From assembly GCA_937989585.1 (NCBI GenBank), contig CALKRW010000009.1, forward strand, positions 1 through 64,000: a stretch of 64,000 nucleotides of DNA. Reading direction: 5' to 3'. Position 1 is the first letter of the stretch; the number at the start of each line of letters is the position of its first letter. Position numbers and translations under genes: made by a program. The notes below the pieces were generated by a model that saw only the letters and a program-made list of their open reading frames with translations, was not told the DNA's origin and did no database searches. This stretch comes from an uncultured Porphyromonadaceae bacterium. GTDB lineage: Bacteria > Bacteroidota > Bacteroidia > Bacteroidales > Muribaculaceae. This document shows positions 35,764 to 44,517 of this stretch, piece by piece.

Positions 35764-36834
35764 ATGAAAAACTTGAAAGACGAAACAAAAAAGGAAATAG
35801 TGGTATTAAAAAAAAACTCCAAAAAACCTTTAAGAATTATACTTTGGTCATTTGTAGCACTCATTGTTGCTGCGGGAACTGTTTTGTTGTGGCTTGGCAA
35901 CAAGGCCTATCGTCAGTTTGATGGTAAGGGTGTCCGCATAGTAATCCCAAATGTGTCTTCTAAAGAAGAAGTGAACGATATCCTTATCAGTCAACTTGGA
36001 GATTACGGAGCTGATATAGCATGGTTCTGGAAAGTGCGAGGAGGTGACCCGCATCGTGCGGCTGGTTCCTATGTTATAAACCCCGGTGATCGTGTCTGGT
36101 CTGTTGTAAATCGTATTAGGGTAGGGGCTCAGACACCAGTACGACTTACATTCAACAATGTCAGGACCATGGATGAACTTGCCACCCGCATATCCAGGAA
36201 TTTTGCGTTCTCAGAGATAGATTTCCTTGCGGCGTGTGACTCATTGCTTCCTGAACAAGGATTCAATAAGGCTCAATACCCGGCGGCGTTTGTACCGGAT
36301 ACATATGAATTCTATGCGACCGCGACTGCGGAAGATGTTGTAAGGAAACTTGCCGAGCATCGTGAAAAATTCTGGAATGAAGACCGTCGGGCCAAAGCAA
36401 AAACTCTGGGGCTTTCACCTGTAGAAGTAACGACAGTCGCTTCTATTGTCGAAGAAGAGACAGCAAAATCTGATGAGCGTGGCAAGGTTGCAAGGCTTTA
36501 TATCAACAGGCTTGACAAAGGGATGAGACTACAGGCTGATCCCACTGTCAAGTTCGCACTTGGAGATTTTTCCATTAAGCGTATAGTCGGACCGATGATA
36601 AAAGTACAATCACGCTATAATACTTATCTATATGAAGGACTGCCTCCAGGCCCAATTCGTATCCCCGAATCATCGACTATTGATGCCGTTCTGAACGCTC
36701 CGGAGCATGCATATATCTATATGTGTGCTCGCGAGGATTTCTCAGGTTATCACAATTTCACTTCGGATTATAATGAACATCTTGCCAATGCACGTCGTTA
36801 TCAGGCAGAACTTGATGCAAGGGGAATAAATTAG
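35764..36834 (+). CDS. mltG: Endolytic murein transglycosylase MltG
   Basis: The 356-residue protein has one N-terminal membrane helix (24-44) and a YceG domain. The catalytic region reads SIVEEETAKSDERGKVA with the key Glu at about 230, followed by INRLDKGMRLQADPTVKFAL and YNTYLYEGLPPGPI. MltG cuts nascent peptidoglycan strands and sets glycan length. The length is standard. A DUF2007 gene follows 21 nt after the stop. Confidence 0.92.
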   Translation: MKNLKDETKKEIVVLKKNSKKPLRIILWSFVALIVAAGTVLLWLGNKAYRQFDGKGVRIVIPNVSSKEEVNDILISQLGDYGADIAWFWKVRGGDPHRAAGSYVINPGDRVWSVVNRIRVGAQTPVRLTFNNVRTMDELATRISRNFAFSEIDFLAACDSLLPEQGFNKAQYPAAFVPDTYEFYATATAEDVVRKLAEHREKFWNEDRRAKAKTLGLSPVEVTTVASIVEEETAKSDERGKVARLYINRLDKGMRLQADPTVKFALGDFSIKRIVGPMIKVQSRYNTYLYEGLPPGPIRIPESSTIDAVLNAPEHAYIYMCAREDFSGYHNFTSDYNEHLANARRYQAELDARGIN

Positions 36835-36855
36835 TAAATACCCTATTACGGTTAT

Positions 36856-37092
36856 ATGAACAATAATCAATTGGTGGTTGCTGCCATATTCAGCAACAAT
36901 TTCGATGCTAATCTGGCGCTTACAAAACTGCGTTCGGAAGGCATCGCATGCATCATTGACGGAGAAACAATTGCTGATGTCTGGGGTGGTGCGGCCGGAA
37001 TGACATTTACAGGCCTTCGCCTGATGGTCAATTCAGATGACCTGTCAGCCGCACGCAAGATTATTGACGGAATGTCTATTTCGCACGATTGA
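36856..37092 (+). CDS. DUF2007-type small protein
   Basis: The 78-residue product fits the DUF2007 (putative signal-transducing protein) pattern: an N-terminal strand, FDANLALTKLRSEGIACIIDGE, a glycine-rich turn, then LRLMVNSDDLSAARKII. These are ferredoxin-like small domains of unknown function. It is probably transcribed with mltG. Confidence 0.7.
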   Translation: MNNNQLVVAAIFSNNFDANLALTKLRSEGIACIIDGETIADVWGGAAGMTFTGLRLMVNSDDLSAARKIIDGMSISHD

Positions 37093-37120
37093 CGTTAGAG
37101 CAATTGGGTTACATAAAAAG

Positions 37121-37154
37121 AAAGACGGAGTGCCAGATGTGACACTTCGTCTTT
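37121..37154 (-). terminator. Bidirectional terminator between DUF2007 gene and tRNA-Gly
   Basis: AAAGACGGAGTG pairs with CACTTCGTCTTT (one G-U) around a 10-nt loop. Read on the minus strand it is followed by TTTTT, so it ends the tRNA transcript. On the plus strand it can also stop readthrough from mltG. Confidence 0.75.
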
Positions 37155-37159
37155 GAGAG

Positions 37160-37232
37160 AGCGATAGACGGGGGTCGAACCCGCGACCCTGGGCTTGGGA
37201 AGCCCATGCTCTGCCAACTGAGCTACTATCGC
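37160..37232 (-). tRNA. tRNA-Gly (anticodon CCC)
   Basis: On the minus strand the acceptor GCGATAG pairs with CTATCGC. The anticodon stem TGGGC/GCCCA encloses TTCCCAA, giving anticodon CCC. The D- and T-arms (TTCGACC) are complete. CCA is not encoded. Confidence 0.95.
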
Positions 37233-37363
37233 ATATCCGGGGAGAGCCTGAGCATTTGTTGAAGAATCTGATTGGTGAATCTCAGAGCAGTTTCCTTTTT
37301 GTGATGGCAAAGTTAGTGATTTTTTTTGAAAGGGAAGAATCGAATATAAAGTTTTTCAGTTAT

Positions 37364-38533
37364 TCAGCGGCGGCGTCGGACAGAACGTGTTGCCGATGAA
37401 GAAGAAGTCTTGACTTTTGATTGCTTGACTTTCGACTCTTTAGGTTTCTTGGAAGAACGTTTTGTAGAGCGCTTTGTGGCGCGTTTAGGCTGATTTTCGG
37501 TTGAATCGCCGTTTTCTATACTAGTATTGTCACCTGAAGCGACATTCTCATCTGAATCAGCCGAGGCAAGAGCCTGGTCTTTGTTGTTCTTCTTGTTCTT
37601 GCCGCCAATGACTTCCTCGCGATCAGCAACCCAAAGTTTATCCTCGAAAGTCGTGAGGCGTTTTTGTATTGAATCCTGGGCGCGGCTCATAGCATCGGGA
37701 TCAGGATAAAGTTGTGCCATGGACTGGTTGCGAAGATTACGGGTTTTATATATGTCACCCTCGTACATATTCATACGGAAGAAATCATCGTAAGAGGCGG
37801 TCGGGATATTGTTGTCGTCTGAGGTGAAAATCATCTGTTGGGCAAGCCAAGGACGTATGTCCGAATACTTGAGCCAGAACATGGGATATTTCACGGCTTC
37901 ACCGCCAAAATCACCTGAACGGTGAAGTACGGGACATATTGCCTCTACTTCAGTTCTCATACGGTTTTGACGTGTATCGAATTCCCATCGTTCAATTATA
38001 TAATATGAAAGTACCTCGTTGGTTGGCACATCGGATTCGTCAATTGTGAAACGGGGATTTTTCTCGGTGGAACCTTTGGCATCGGTATATAGAATGTGGA
38101 ATCTGTCAAGGACATCACGTACCTTTATACGGTATTTGTCTGTGAAGACTTCACGTCCATCTAGGTACTCATAGGCTGGTATCTGGTTGTTTGCAAGAAG
38201 ACGCATTATTATACGGAAGAGGTTTTCCTGGCCTTCGATATTCTCTTCGGGAAAGTAGAGAGTCGCGTTTTTAGCCTTGTCAAGGTCAATCTGGCGATAG
38301 ATAACCCGCATCCACTGTCGGTCAGCATCGGTTATGGATGCACCAGCATCGCTGTAGTGGTTCTGCATGCGGTCGGTGACGCCAGGAGTCTGGGTTTGCT
38401 CCTTGCTGTGGCGGGGGCCATTGCCGGCACGGCGTGAAACACCCGAGGCCGTGGAATTATCCTGGGCGGCTGAGCCGAGTACGCCGGACGCAAGCATGAA
38501 TGCGGCAAGGGCTATGCGGTTTATTTTTTTCAT
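37364..38533 (-). CDS. gldN: Type IX secretion protein GldN (PorN)
   Basis: The 389-residue protein has a signal peptide (1-23) and the GldN domain (about 65-305), with WMRVIYRQIDLDKAKNATLYFP and YYIIERWEFD. GldN forms the periplasmic ring with GldK and contacts GldM. The last 80 residues are unusual: a low-complexity tail with Asp/Ser-rich then strongly Lys/Arg-rich sequence, ending VRRRR. The gene is last in the porP-gldK-gldL-gldM-gldN run, 54 nt after gldM. Confidence 0.92.
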   Translation of the reverse strand: MKKINRIALAAFMLASGVLGSAAQDNSTASGVSRRAGNGPRHSKEQTQTPGVTDRMQNHYSDAGASITDADRQWMRVIYRQIDLDKAKNATLYFPEENIEGQENLFRIIMRLLANNQIPAYEYLDGREVFTDKYRIKVRDVLDRFHILYTDAKGSTEKNPRFTIDESDVPTNEVLSYYIIERWEFDTRQNRMRTEVEAICPVLHRSGDFGGEAVKYPMFWLKYSDIRPWLAQQMIFTSDDNNIPTASYDDFFRMNMYEGDIYKTRNLRNQSMAQLYPDPDAMSRAQDSIQKRLTTFEDKLWVADREEVIGGKNKKNNKDQALASADSDENVASGDNTSIENGDSTENQPKRATKRSTKRSSKKPKESKVKQSKVKTSSSSATRSVRRRR

Positions 38534-38587
38534 CTTGTTCAGATTATGTTTGCTGTTAAGATTCGTGTCAGAGTTTAAAGGTATATG

Positions 38588-40147
38588 TCAGCCTATGATT
38601 ACTTCCATTGGCGAAAGATCGCGAGAGATTCCGTCGGGACCAACGGCTTTGATGCGGGTGATGAAGAAACGTGCACCACGTTTGAGACGCTGGAATGACT
38701 GTTTCTGGCGGGGAGAGAACGATGCGCCGCTTGATACTTCAGGGATGGCATTACCCATTGAGTCGAAGATTACAGTCTCAAATGAAGTTACGCGGAATTT
38801 CGTATCAATCAGACCATCGTCAATGGCAGCCTCAAGTCCGGGGGCAGCAAGTAGAAGTTGTTTCGAGAAAGGTCGTGAACCCTTATAGTGACTGACGTTG
38901 CCTTTATCGTTATATGCGATGTATGCCGACGGATCTGGAAGTTTACGAACGCGGAAAGTTGTCGTGGCTACATTAGATGTGCGTCCATCGATATTTGCCG
39001 TCACGGTAACGACAGCATTCGAGCCTACGGCCGTAGGGCGGGCTATCCAATGGTCACCGGAACGGGTAAGCGAGCCTCCTGTCATTGTGGCGGAAATATT
39101 GTTCATTGTAACGCCGGGAACGGAAATCGATATTGGGTTGTCGATACCGGCATAAAGAACATTCATCATGGTTGCCGATACAGTAGCCATAGGTTCTATA
39201 ACTGTATATGAGGATGAGAAGTCATGACGGGTAAAAGTGCCGTCGCCATGAGGTACCTGAATATAGCCATTATAGGTGAATTCGCCGGTCGAGGTTGCAC
39301 CTACAGTATAGATGCCATTGTCATCAAGGCGTCTGCCTCCGACAAAAACCTCAGGACGTGCGGTTGTGTCGACTGCGGCAAGCACTATGTTTGCCTGATA
39401 CTGACCTCCCCGCATGACAAGTCTTGACTGCGGAATGACGAATGCAGACAGCGAGTTGACGCGTACATCGCCCGCATCGACCTGAGACAGAAGTGAAGCA
39501 AGAGCCTCGCCTTCGGCATAAAGTATGTCATTCTGAACTTTGGACAGGAGGGTGACTGCGGCAACAACAGGCTGTTGGTCGAATTTCGCTTCTTCCCAGA
39601 GGAGTTTGTTTAATTGACCCTTGCGTTGAATAGGCTCCGTGGATAAGGCATTTGCTATGTTTTTTGCCTTTGCAGGATCCCCGATAGTTGCAGTTATATA
39701 GTCACGGAACGAATCTATTGATGTTCTCAGTCGTTGTCCGTTTTTACTTCCTGGGGCTAACATGACAACAGCGGCGGATTCAAGGTCATCACGGTTGATT
39801 ATGTTGTTGGGGTTGCCTTCTGCGCCGTCTGCCTGTCGTACTATGGCCATTTTCAGCGAGTCAACAAGTCTATATAGTGATGCGGTGTTACGGCGAACTT
39901 CCGAGGCCTTTTCAAGCCAGCGGCGTCCTTTCTCAGGGTTCTGCTGTGCGAAAGCCTCAAGCGAGTGGTAGATTGCGGCGTTGCGGTCTGATACGTTCTG
40001 ATTGGAACGGGTGAGGCCTTCGTGAACCTGTGTGAAACCGTCGAGAACATCGGACGAGACGTTTAGGGCGAGCATAGCCGTCAGGACGATATACATAAGG
40101 TTTATCATCTTCTGACGGGGGGAAAGTCTGTTGTTGTTTGCTCCCAT
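38588..40147 (-). CDS. gldM: Type IX secretion motor protein GldM (PorM)
   Basis: The 519-residue protein has the typical start SPRQKMINLMYIVLTAMLALNVSSDVLDGF, a single membrane helix with the conserved Asn/Ser. An extended periplasmic part follows, made of a helical domain (D1) and beta-domains (D2-D4). GldM pairs with GldL to use proton flow and transmit force to the GldK/N ring. The gene begins 6 nt after gldL ends, as usual for this pair. Confidence 0.93.
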   Translation of the reverse strand: MGANNNRLSPRQKMINLMYIVLTAMLALNVSSDVLDGFTQVHEGLTRSNQNVSDRNAAIYHSLEAFAQQNPEKGRRWLEKASEVRRNTASLYRLVDSLKMAIVRQADGAEGNPNNIINRDDLESAAVVMLAPGSKNGQRLRTSIDSFRDYITATIGDPAKAKNIANALSTEPIQRKGQLNKLLWEEAKFDQQPVVAAVTLLSKVQNDILYAEGEALASLLSQVDAGDVRVNSLSAFVIPQSRLVMRGGQYQANIVLAAVDTTARPEVFVGGRRLDDNGIYTVGATSTGEFTYNGYIQVPHGDGTFTRHDFSSSYTVIEPMATVSATMMNVLYAGIDNPISISVPGVTMNNISATMTGGSLTRSGDHWIARPTAVGSNAVVTVTANIDGRTSNVATTTFRVRKLPDPSAYIAYNDKGNVSHYKGSRPFSKQLLLAAPGLEAAIDDGLIDTKFRVTSFETVIFDSMGNAIPEVSSGASFSPRQKQSFQRLKRGARFFITRIKAVGPDGISRDLSPMEVIIG

Positions 40148-40153
40148 TGTCGA

Positions 40154-41113
40154 TCAATCGTTGTTTTCGGAGGTGGTTTCGGGATTTGTAACGGTTGGAT
40201 TGCCTGTCTGTGCCATCATGGGGTTGTACATGTTGATGGTCATCGCGGTAATCATTTTTTCATAGACAGAGTTGAGTTGCTGCATGTAACGGGCCATCTT
40301 CTCTGTCTCTTCGGCATAACGTGCAGATTGCTCTGACGATTTCTCATACATGTCGCGGATATCTTTGATGCCTTTGTTGACACGGTCGATTGCATCCAGT
40401 TGTGACGAGATGGATTTCAGTTGAATCTCGTAGATAGTGTTGAGACCCTGAATATTGCGTGAGAGGTCACCCATCTGCTGTACATAGCCTTGTGATGAGC
40501 GGGTAATGTTCTCTGAGTTTTCAGTAATTGTGCGGTACGAGTCAAGCAGAATCTCGGAAACGTGGTTGAGAGCCTGGGTTGATTGGCGTAACTGGGCCAT
40601 TTCCTCAGTTATGCCATTTAATTGCTCCAGATAGTTCTGTGTTGCGGATGCGACATTGGAGGCCGGAGTTGTTACCGGCCCTTCAGCGACTAGAATTTCG
40701 GCATGGTGTGTCTCTGACTGGCGAGGACGGTCGGATACAGGCCAGGATCCATCTTGACCCAAAAACGAATCGTCTCCGTTAGAAGGTTTATCCGCATTTT
40801 CTTCAGTCTCGTCTGCGGTATCCTCCTTGACTTTGGAGTCTGCATCTGCGTCTTCATCTTCATATTTCTTGTCGAGTTGAGGGTAAACCTTTTCCCAATT
40901 ATACTCGCGGGGCGGACGGTCGAATGCAGTGAGGACGAACATAAGTACCTCCGTGCCCATGCCGATGGAGAGCAAGGTATTGCCTCCTGGCAGGTGGAGT
41001 ATCTTGAATAGTGCGCCCCAGATTACGATAGCGGCACCGATTGAATAGGCGAAGTTGAAGAAACGTTGGCCTTTCTCGCTTGATATGAAGGATTGTTTAT
41101 GCTTTTTTGCCAT
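40154..41113 (-). CDS. gldL: Type IX secretion motor protein GldL (PorL)
   Basis: The ATG at 41113 gives MAKKHKQSFISSEKGQRFFN, the family start; in-frame upstream ATGs (41140, 41272) would add unrelated residues, the latter overlapping gldK. The 319-residue product has two membrane helices (about 18-38 and 44-64), with the key glutamate in GTEVLMF (Glu55). An acidic linker and long cytosolic coiled-coil helices follow. GldL is the proton-driven stator partner of GldM. Confidence 0.93.
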   Translation of the reverse strand: MAKKHKQSFISSEKGQRFFNFAYSIGAAIVIWGALFKILHLPGGNTLLSIGMGTEVLMFVLTAFDRPPREYNWEKVYPQLDKKYEDEDADADSKVKEDTADETEENADKPSNGDDSFLGQDGSWPVSDRPRQSETHHAEILVAEGPVTTPASNVASATQNYLEQLNGITEEMAQLRQSTQALNHVSEILLDSYRTITENSENITRSSQGYVQQMGDLSRNIQGLNTIYEIQLKSISSQLDAIDRVNKGIKDIRDMYEKSSEQSARYAEETEKMARYMQQLNSVYEKMITAMTINMYNPMMAQTGNPTVTNPETTSENND

Positions 41114-41175
41114 TTTGATTGATGTTATATCTTTCGCCATGGAATGGCTGATATGACTGTCTTTGAGTATTAAAC

Positions 41176-42624
41176 TTAGCGTTTGCCGCTTTTCTGACCG
41201 CGTGCGAAACCTATCTGACTGCGGACGCAACGGAATCCTATGTATGAACGCTGTTCGTTCTGATACTCCCACATGCGGAGGTCTGAACGAATGTTATGGG
41301 CCACATCTTTCCAGGAGCCGCCACGAATAATCTTCCGTTTCATGCGGTATGGATCCTCTTTGGCAGCGTTATAGCGGTATTCGGGGTTAAGGTCGGAAGT
41401 GAGTTTGTCAACAGATTCGGTGAATGCTGTCGAAGTCCACTCGGAGACATTGCCGGCCATGTCGTAGAGTCCGAAATCATTTGGCGCATATGTACCTACC
41501 CGCGAGGTAATCACATGCCCGTCCTTGACATAGTTTCCCTCCTGTGGCTTAAAGTTGGCATAGAAGCAACCCTTGTCATCGGACATTGTCAGGTCACCGT
41601 CCCATGGATACTTGTTTTCGGAAACACCTGCGCGGGCAGCAAATTCCCACTCGGCTTCGGTTGGCAGACGATATGGCTCGACATATATACCTTCCTTTCC
41701 GAGAGAGCGGCGCAGGTAATCTGTGCGCCAGTTGGCGAAGGCATTGGCTTGTTCCCAGGATACACCTACAACAGGGTAGTCGGAGTATCCTCCGTGTGAA
41801 AAATACATTCGGACATAAGGTTCGTTGTATGCATTTTCAAAGTCATTGACCCATGCGGTGGTATCGGGGTAGACGTTGACAATATAGGTGTTGAGAAAGT
41901 CATAGTCGCCGGTAAGGCCACGGGTAATTGTTTCACGAACAATTTCTCCCTCGTCATTGAAATATGCCGTATCTTTGGAAATCTGTGGAATGTCAGTTGG
42001 GGTAGGGAGGTCTGTGTTGTATACACGACGGCGCGGGTCAAGACGATTTTTACGCTTGGCGGCCTCGGTATGATTATACACCTCGTACCGGTAGTTGAGC
42101 TGGGTATCATCGAGTTCACGTACACCGGTAATGGGGTTGGTACGGTAAACCGATTCAATGGCACGTGCCTCGTCTTCGTTGGGATTGCGCCATGGAATTG
42201 GCTTGTTCCAGTTTAGGTGAGGAGTAACAGGATTACCTTCACGGTCTTCCTCAATCTTGAAATCCTCGTTGCCTCCGTAAGCGGGATCGGCAAGACGTTC
42301 GCGGATGATGGAGTCGCGGACCCAGAATACGAACTGCTTGTATTTGGCATTGGTGATTTCGGTTTCGTCCATCCAGAAGCCATCCACGGAAATTCCGCGG
42401 GCGTTTGCTTCGAGATTCCAGAGGCTGTCGGCCTCGCCCGGTCCGACTTTCATAGAACCGCGGTCGACTAGTACCATCCCGTAGGGAGTAGGTTCTGTCC
42501 ACGATGTGCCGCCGACACCTGTAACTTCACCTCCTGCTGCCGAGCGCTGGCCGGTAGAGCAGGAGGCGATGATGGCGCCGAAAGCGAGCGCGAGGCTTGC
42601 CGCTATCTTGGTTGTTCTGTTCAT
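41176..42624 (-). CDS. gldK: Type IX secretion lipoprotein GldK (PorK)
   Basis: The ATG at 42624 places a lipobox (IIASC, Cys22) behind a good signal sequence; the longer frame from 42693 hides it. The 482-residue protein is a formylglycine-enzyme/SUMF1-fold lipoprotein: YGMVLVDRGSMKVG near the start, ITNAKYKQF, and the C-terminal YRLPTEAEWEFAARAG, NVSEWTSTAF and IIRGGSW motifs. GldK forms the outer-membrane-associated ring with GldN. Confidence 0.93.
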   Translation of the reverse strand: MNRTTKIAASLALAFGAIIASCSTGQRSAAGGEVTGVGGTSWTEPTPYGMVLVDRGSMKVGPGEADSLWNLEANARGISVDGFWMDETEITNAKYKQFVFWVRDSIIRERLADPAYGGNEDFKIEEDREGNPVTPHLNWNKPIPWRNPNEDEARAIESVYRTNPITGVRELDDTQLNYRYEVYNHTEAAKRKNRLDPRRRVYNTDLPTPTDIPQISKDTAYFNDEGEIVRETITRGLTGDYDFLNTYIVNVYPDTTAWVNDFENAYNEPYVRMYFSHGGYSDYPVVGVSWEQANAFANWRTDYLRRSLGKEGIYVEPYRLPTEAEWEFAARAGVSENKYPWDGDLTMSDDKGCFYANFKPQEGNYVKDGHVITSRVGTYAPNDFGLYDMAGNVSEWTSTAFTESVDKLTSDLNPEYRYNAAKEDPYRMKRKIIRGGSWKDVAHNIRSDLRMWEYQNEQRSYIGFRCVRSQIGFARGQKSGKR

Positions 42625-42689
42625 GTCTGTGATTATGTGGTCTGTTGTATTGTCTGAAAAATTGGTTTTGGCCATATAGCCTGTGTTTG

Positions 42690-43685
42690 TCACATAATGC
42701 GTATCGCCTTATGACGGTTTCGGTTCTTGTCTCCGAGATTCAATTTGAGACTGTAACCGATGAAGAGTTCATGTGAACCGGTAGATGCCTTGGCGATTGC
42801 CGATGTGGGATAATCGTAGGCGTATCCAAGAAATATACCTTTGATTTCGGCTGAGACAGTCGCGTAGATTGAATCATCGTAGCGATACCCTAGACCAAAG
42901 GTAAGGAACTTATTGTAACGACAGCGGGCTGTTATCTCGGCCGTCGTAAAGGTAAAGTCGCTCTTGACCATCAGTGAAGGCATTATTTCAAATAACGTAT
43001 ATTTTATTGGAATATTGCCTCCGCCCATAAAATAAAGAGTGCGGCCGGTCTTGAATTCGTATATGTTCTGACCCTGAGAGTCAGATCCACTGTCGGAACT
43101 CAGGGAGACAACAGGGGCGTTGACATGAGTCATAGACAAGCCGGTCCAGAAAATCTTGTGCCTGAACCATATACCGGCAGCAATGTCGAATGCGGTTCCA
43201 TGCAGGTCTTGAGTTGGAATCGCGTTGTCGGATCCCTGATGGTAGTCATCGTCATCCGGAAGTACAACGTCGGAGCCGTTCCACGACTGGTCATAGAATC
43301 CAAGCCCCAAAGCGGCAGTGAATTCACCGCCGAATTTCTTGAACTTATACCCTATTTGGGCATTTAGATTCAGCGTCTTGTAAAGTCCGAGACTTTCCTG
43401 TCCTATAACCAGGCCGGTTCCAAAACGTTTCCCGAATAGTTTTAATGGCATGTCGGCTGTCCCCAGGAACGAGCGTGGAGCGTTGTCAATGCCGACCCAT
43501 TGCAGGCGGGCCCCTCCGCATATACGTAAATAGTCTGTCTGGCCGATGGCAGCCGGATTATAGTATGTAGGGACCTCGTAATACTGCGAAAACTGCGCGT
43601 CTGTCTGAGCCATTCCGGTCTTAATGGCGGAGATGAAAGCGAGAAGAAGCAGTATGCGGATGAATTTGTTTGTCAAACGATTCAT
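42690..43685 (-). CDS. porP: PorP/SprF-family type IX secretion membrane protein
   Basis: The start at 43685 gives a signal peptide followed by AQTDAQFSQYYEVPTYYNPAAIG, the diagnostic opening of PorP/SprF. The 331-residue protein continues as an outer-membrane beta-barrel of about 14 strands. It lies directly upstream of gldK, the usual place in the porP-porK-porL-porM-porN cluster. PorP is thought to link the K/N ring to the outer membrane or to the attached cargo. Confidence 0.9.
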   Translation of the reverse strand: MNRLTNKFIRILLLLAFISAIKTGMAQTDAQFSQYYEVPTYYNPAAIGQTDYLRICGGARLQWVGIDNAPRSFLGTADMPLKLFGKRFGTGLVIGQESLGLYKTLNLNAQIGYKFKKFGGEFTAALGLGFYDQSWNGSDVVLPDDDDYHQGSDNAIPTQDLHGTAFDIAAGIWFRHKIFWTGLSMTHVNAPVVSLSSDSGSDSQGQNIYEFKTGRTLYFMGGGNIPIKYTLFEIMPSLMVKSDFTFTTAEITARCRYNKFLTFGLGYRYDDSIYATVSAEIKGIFLGYAYDYPTSAIAKASTGSHELFIGYSLKLNLGDKNRNRHKAIRIM

Positions 43686-43728
43686 TGTCGGTTTGCTATT
43701 GTCCTGTAGAATCAGATGGAAGAATGTG

Positions 43729-44451
43729 TTATTCGAAATAGAATGAAAGGACAATCATCTTGGATGTTGCTTTGGATAGCGACTGTGTGTACTTGAACTT
43801 TCCGGGATCGTCGACAAGGTCAGGGCGGTCATGTTGCAGAACATCTGTAAGGCCAAGGCAGAATTTGATCTCCGGATTGAGTTTGAAAAACGGCAGGTAG
43901 AAATCGCAGCCAAAACCAAATGTAAGATAGAAATCGGTGGATTTCAGTTTGAGTTCATCGGACCGTTTTTTACCCACATCGAAGGCTGGCATGATTCCGG
44001 TGAGCATGTAAGGACGCGAATTGCGGTATCGGAGAGACGAGAACTTCAGTTCAACAGGCATAACTACAAAGGTTGATTTGATGTTCTGCCGGACCTCGTC
44101 ACCGCTATTGATCTCGCGCATGGTAACGTTGCGGTTGCCAAAATACATGCCTGGAGAGAAACGTAGATTGAAGTAAGTGTTTAGGCGGAGGTCAATCAAG
44201 CCGTTAACACAGAAACCGGGAGAGTATGATGGCTGTTCGATAAACCATGATTCGCCTTCGGGAGTTACGAATCCGTTGTTTGTCAGGCGTAGATTCTGGG
44301 TGTGCAGTCCGACCGAGAAACCAAGGTGCCAGCGTCGGAGGTCCGCGTATGGACGGTTCTGGATTTTATCGTTGAACGTCTTGGCGCTGACACCGAGCGC
44401 GCAGAAAACAATGGCTGCGCCTATGATTGCTATTTTGAGGAAGCGTTTCAT
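43729..44451 (-). CDS. porT: PorT-family outer-membrane protein
   Basis: The 240-residue protein has a signal peptide (1-23) and a small beta-barrel of about eight strands. Family features are HLGFSVGLHTQNLRL, a FNLRFSPGMYFGNRNV stretch, and VVMPVELKFSS. PorT is needed for type IX secretion in Porphyromonas. Here it immediately precedes porP, 43 nt apart. In many genomes porT is unlinked, so the linkage supports the assignment. Confidence 0.8.
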   Translation of the reverse strand: MKRFLKIAIIGAAIVFCALGVSAKTFNDKIQNRPYADLRRWHLGFSVGLHTQNLRLTNNGFVTPEGESWFIEQPSYSPGFCVNGLIDLRLNTYFNLRFSPGMYFGNRNVTMREINSGDEVRQNIKSTFVVMPVELKFSSLRYRNSRPYMLTGIMPAFDVGKKRSDELKLKSTDFYLTFGFGCDFYLPFFKLNPEIKFCLGLTDVLQHDRPDLVDDPGKFKYTQSLSKATSKMIVLSFYFE

Positions 44452-44517
44452 TCAGTTGATATAACGCGGGGCAGGGCGTCTTTATTGTGCCTGAACGAAA
44501 AAAGACCCTTGGCGGAT

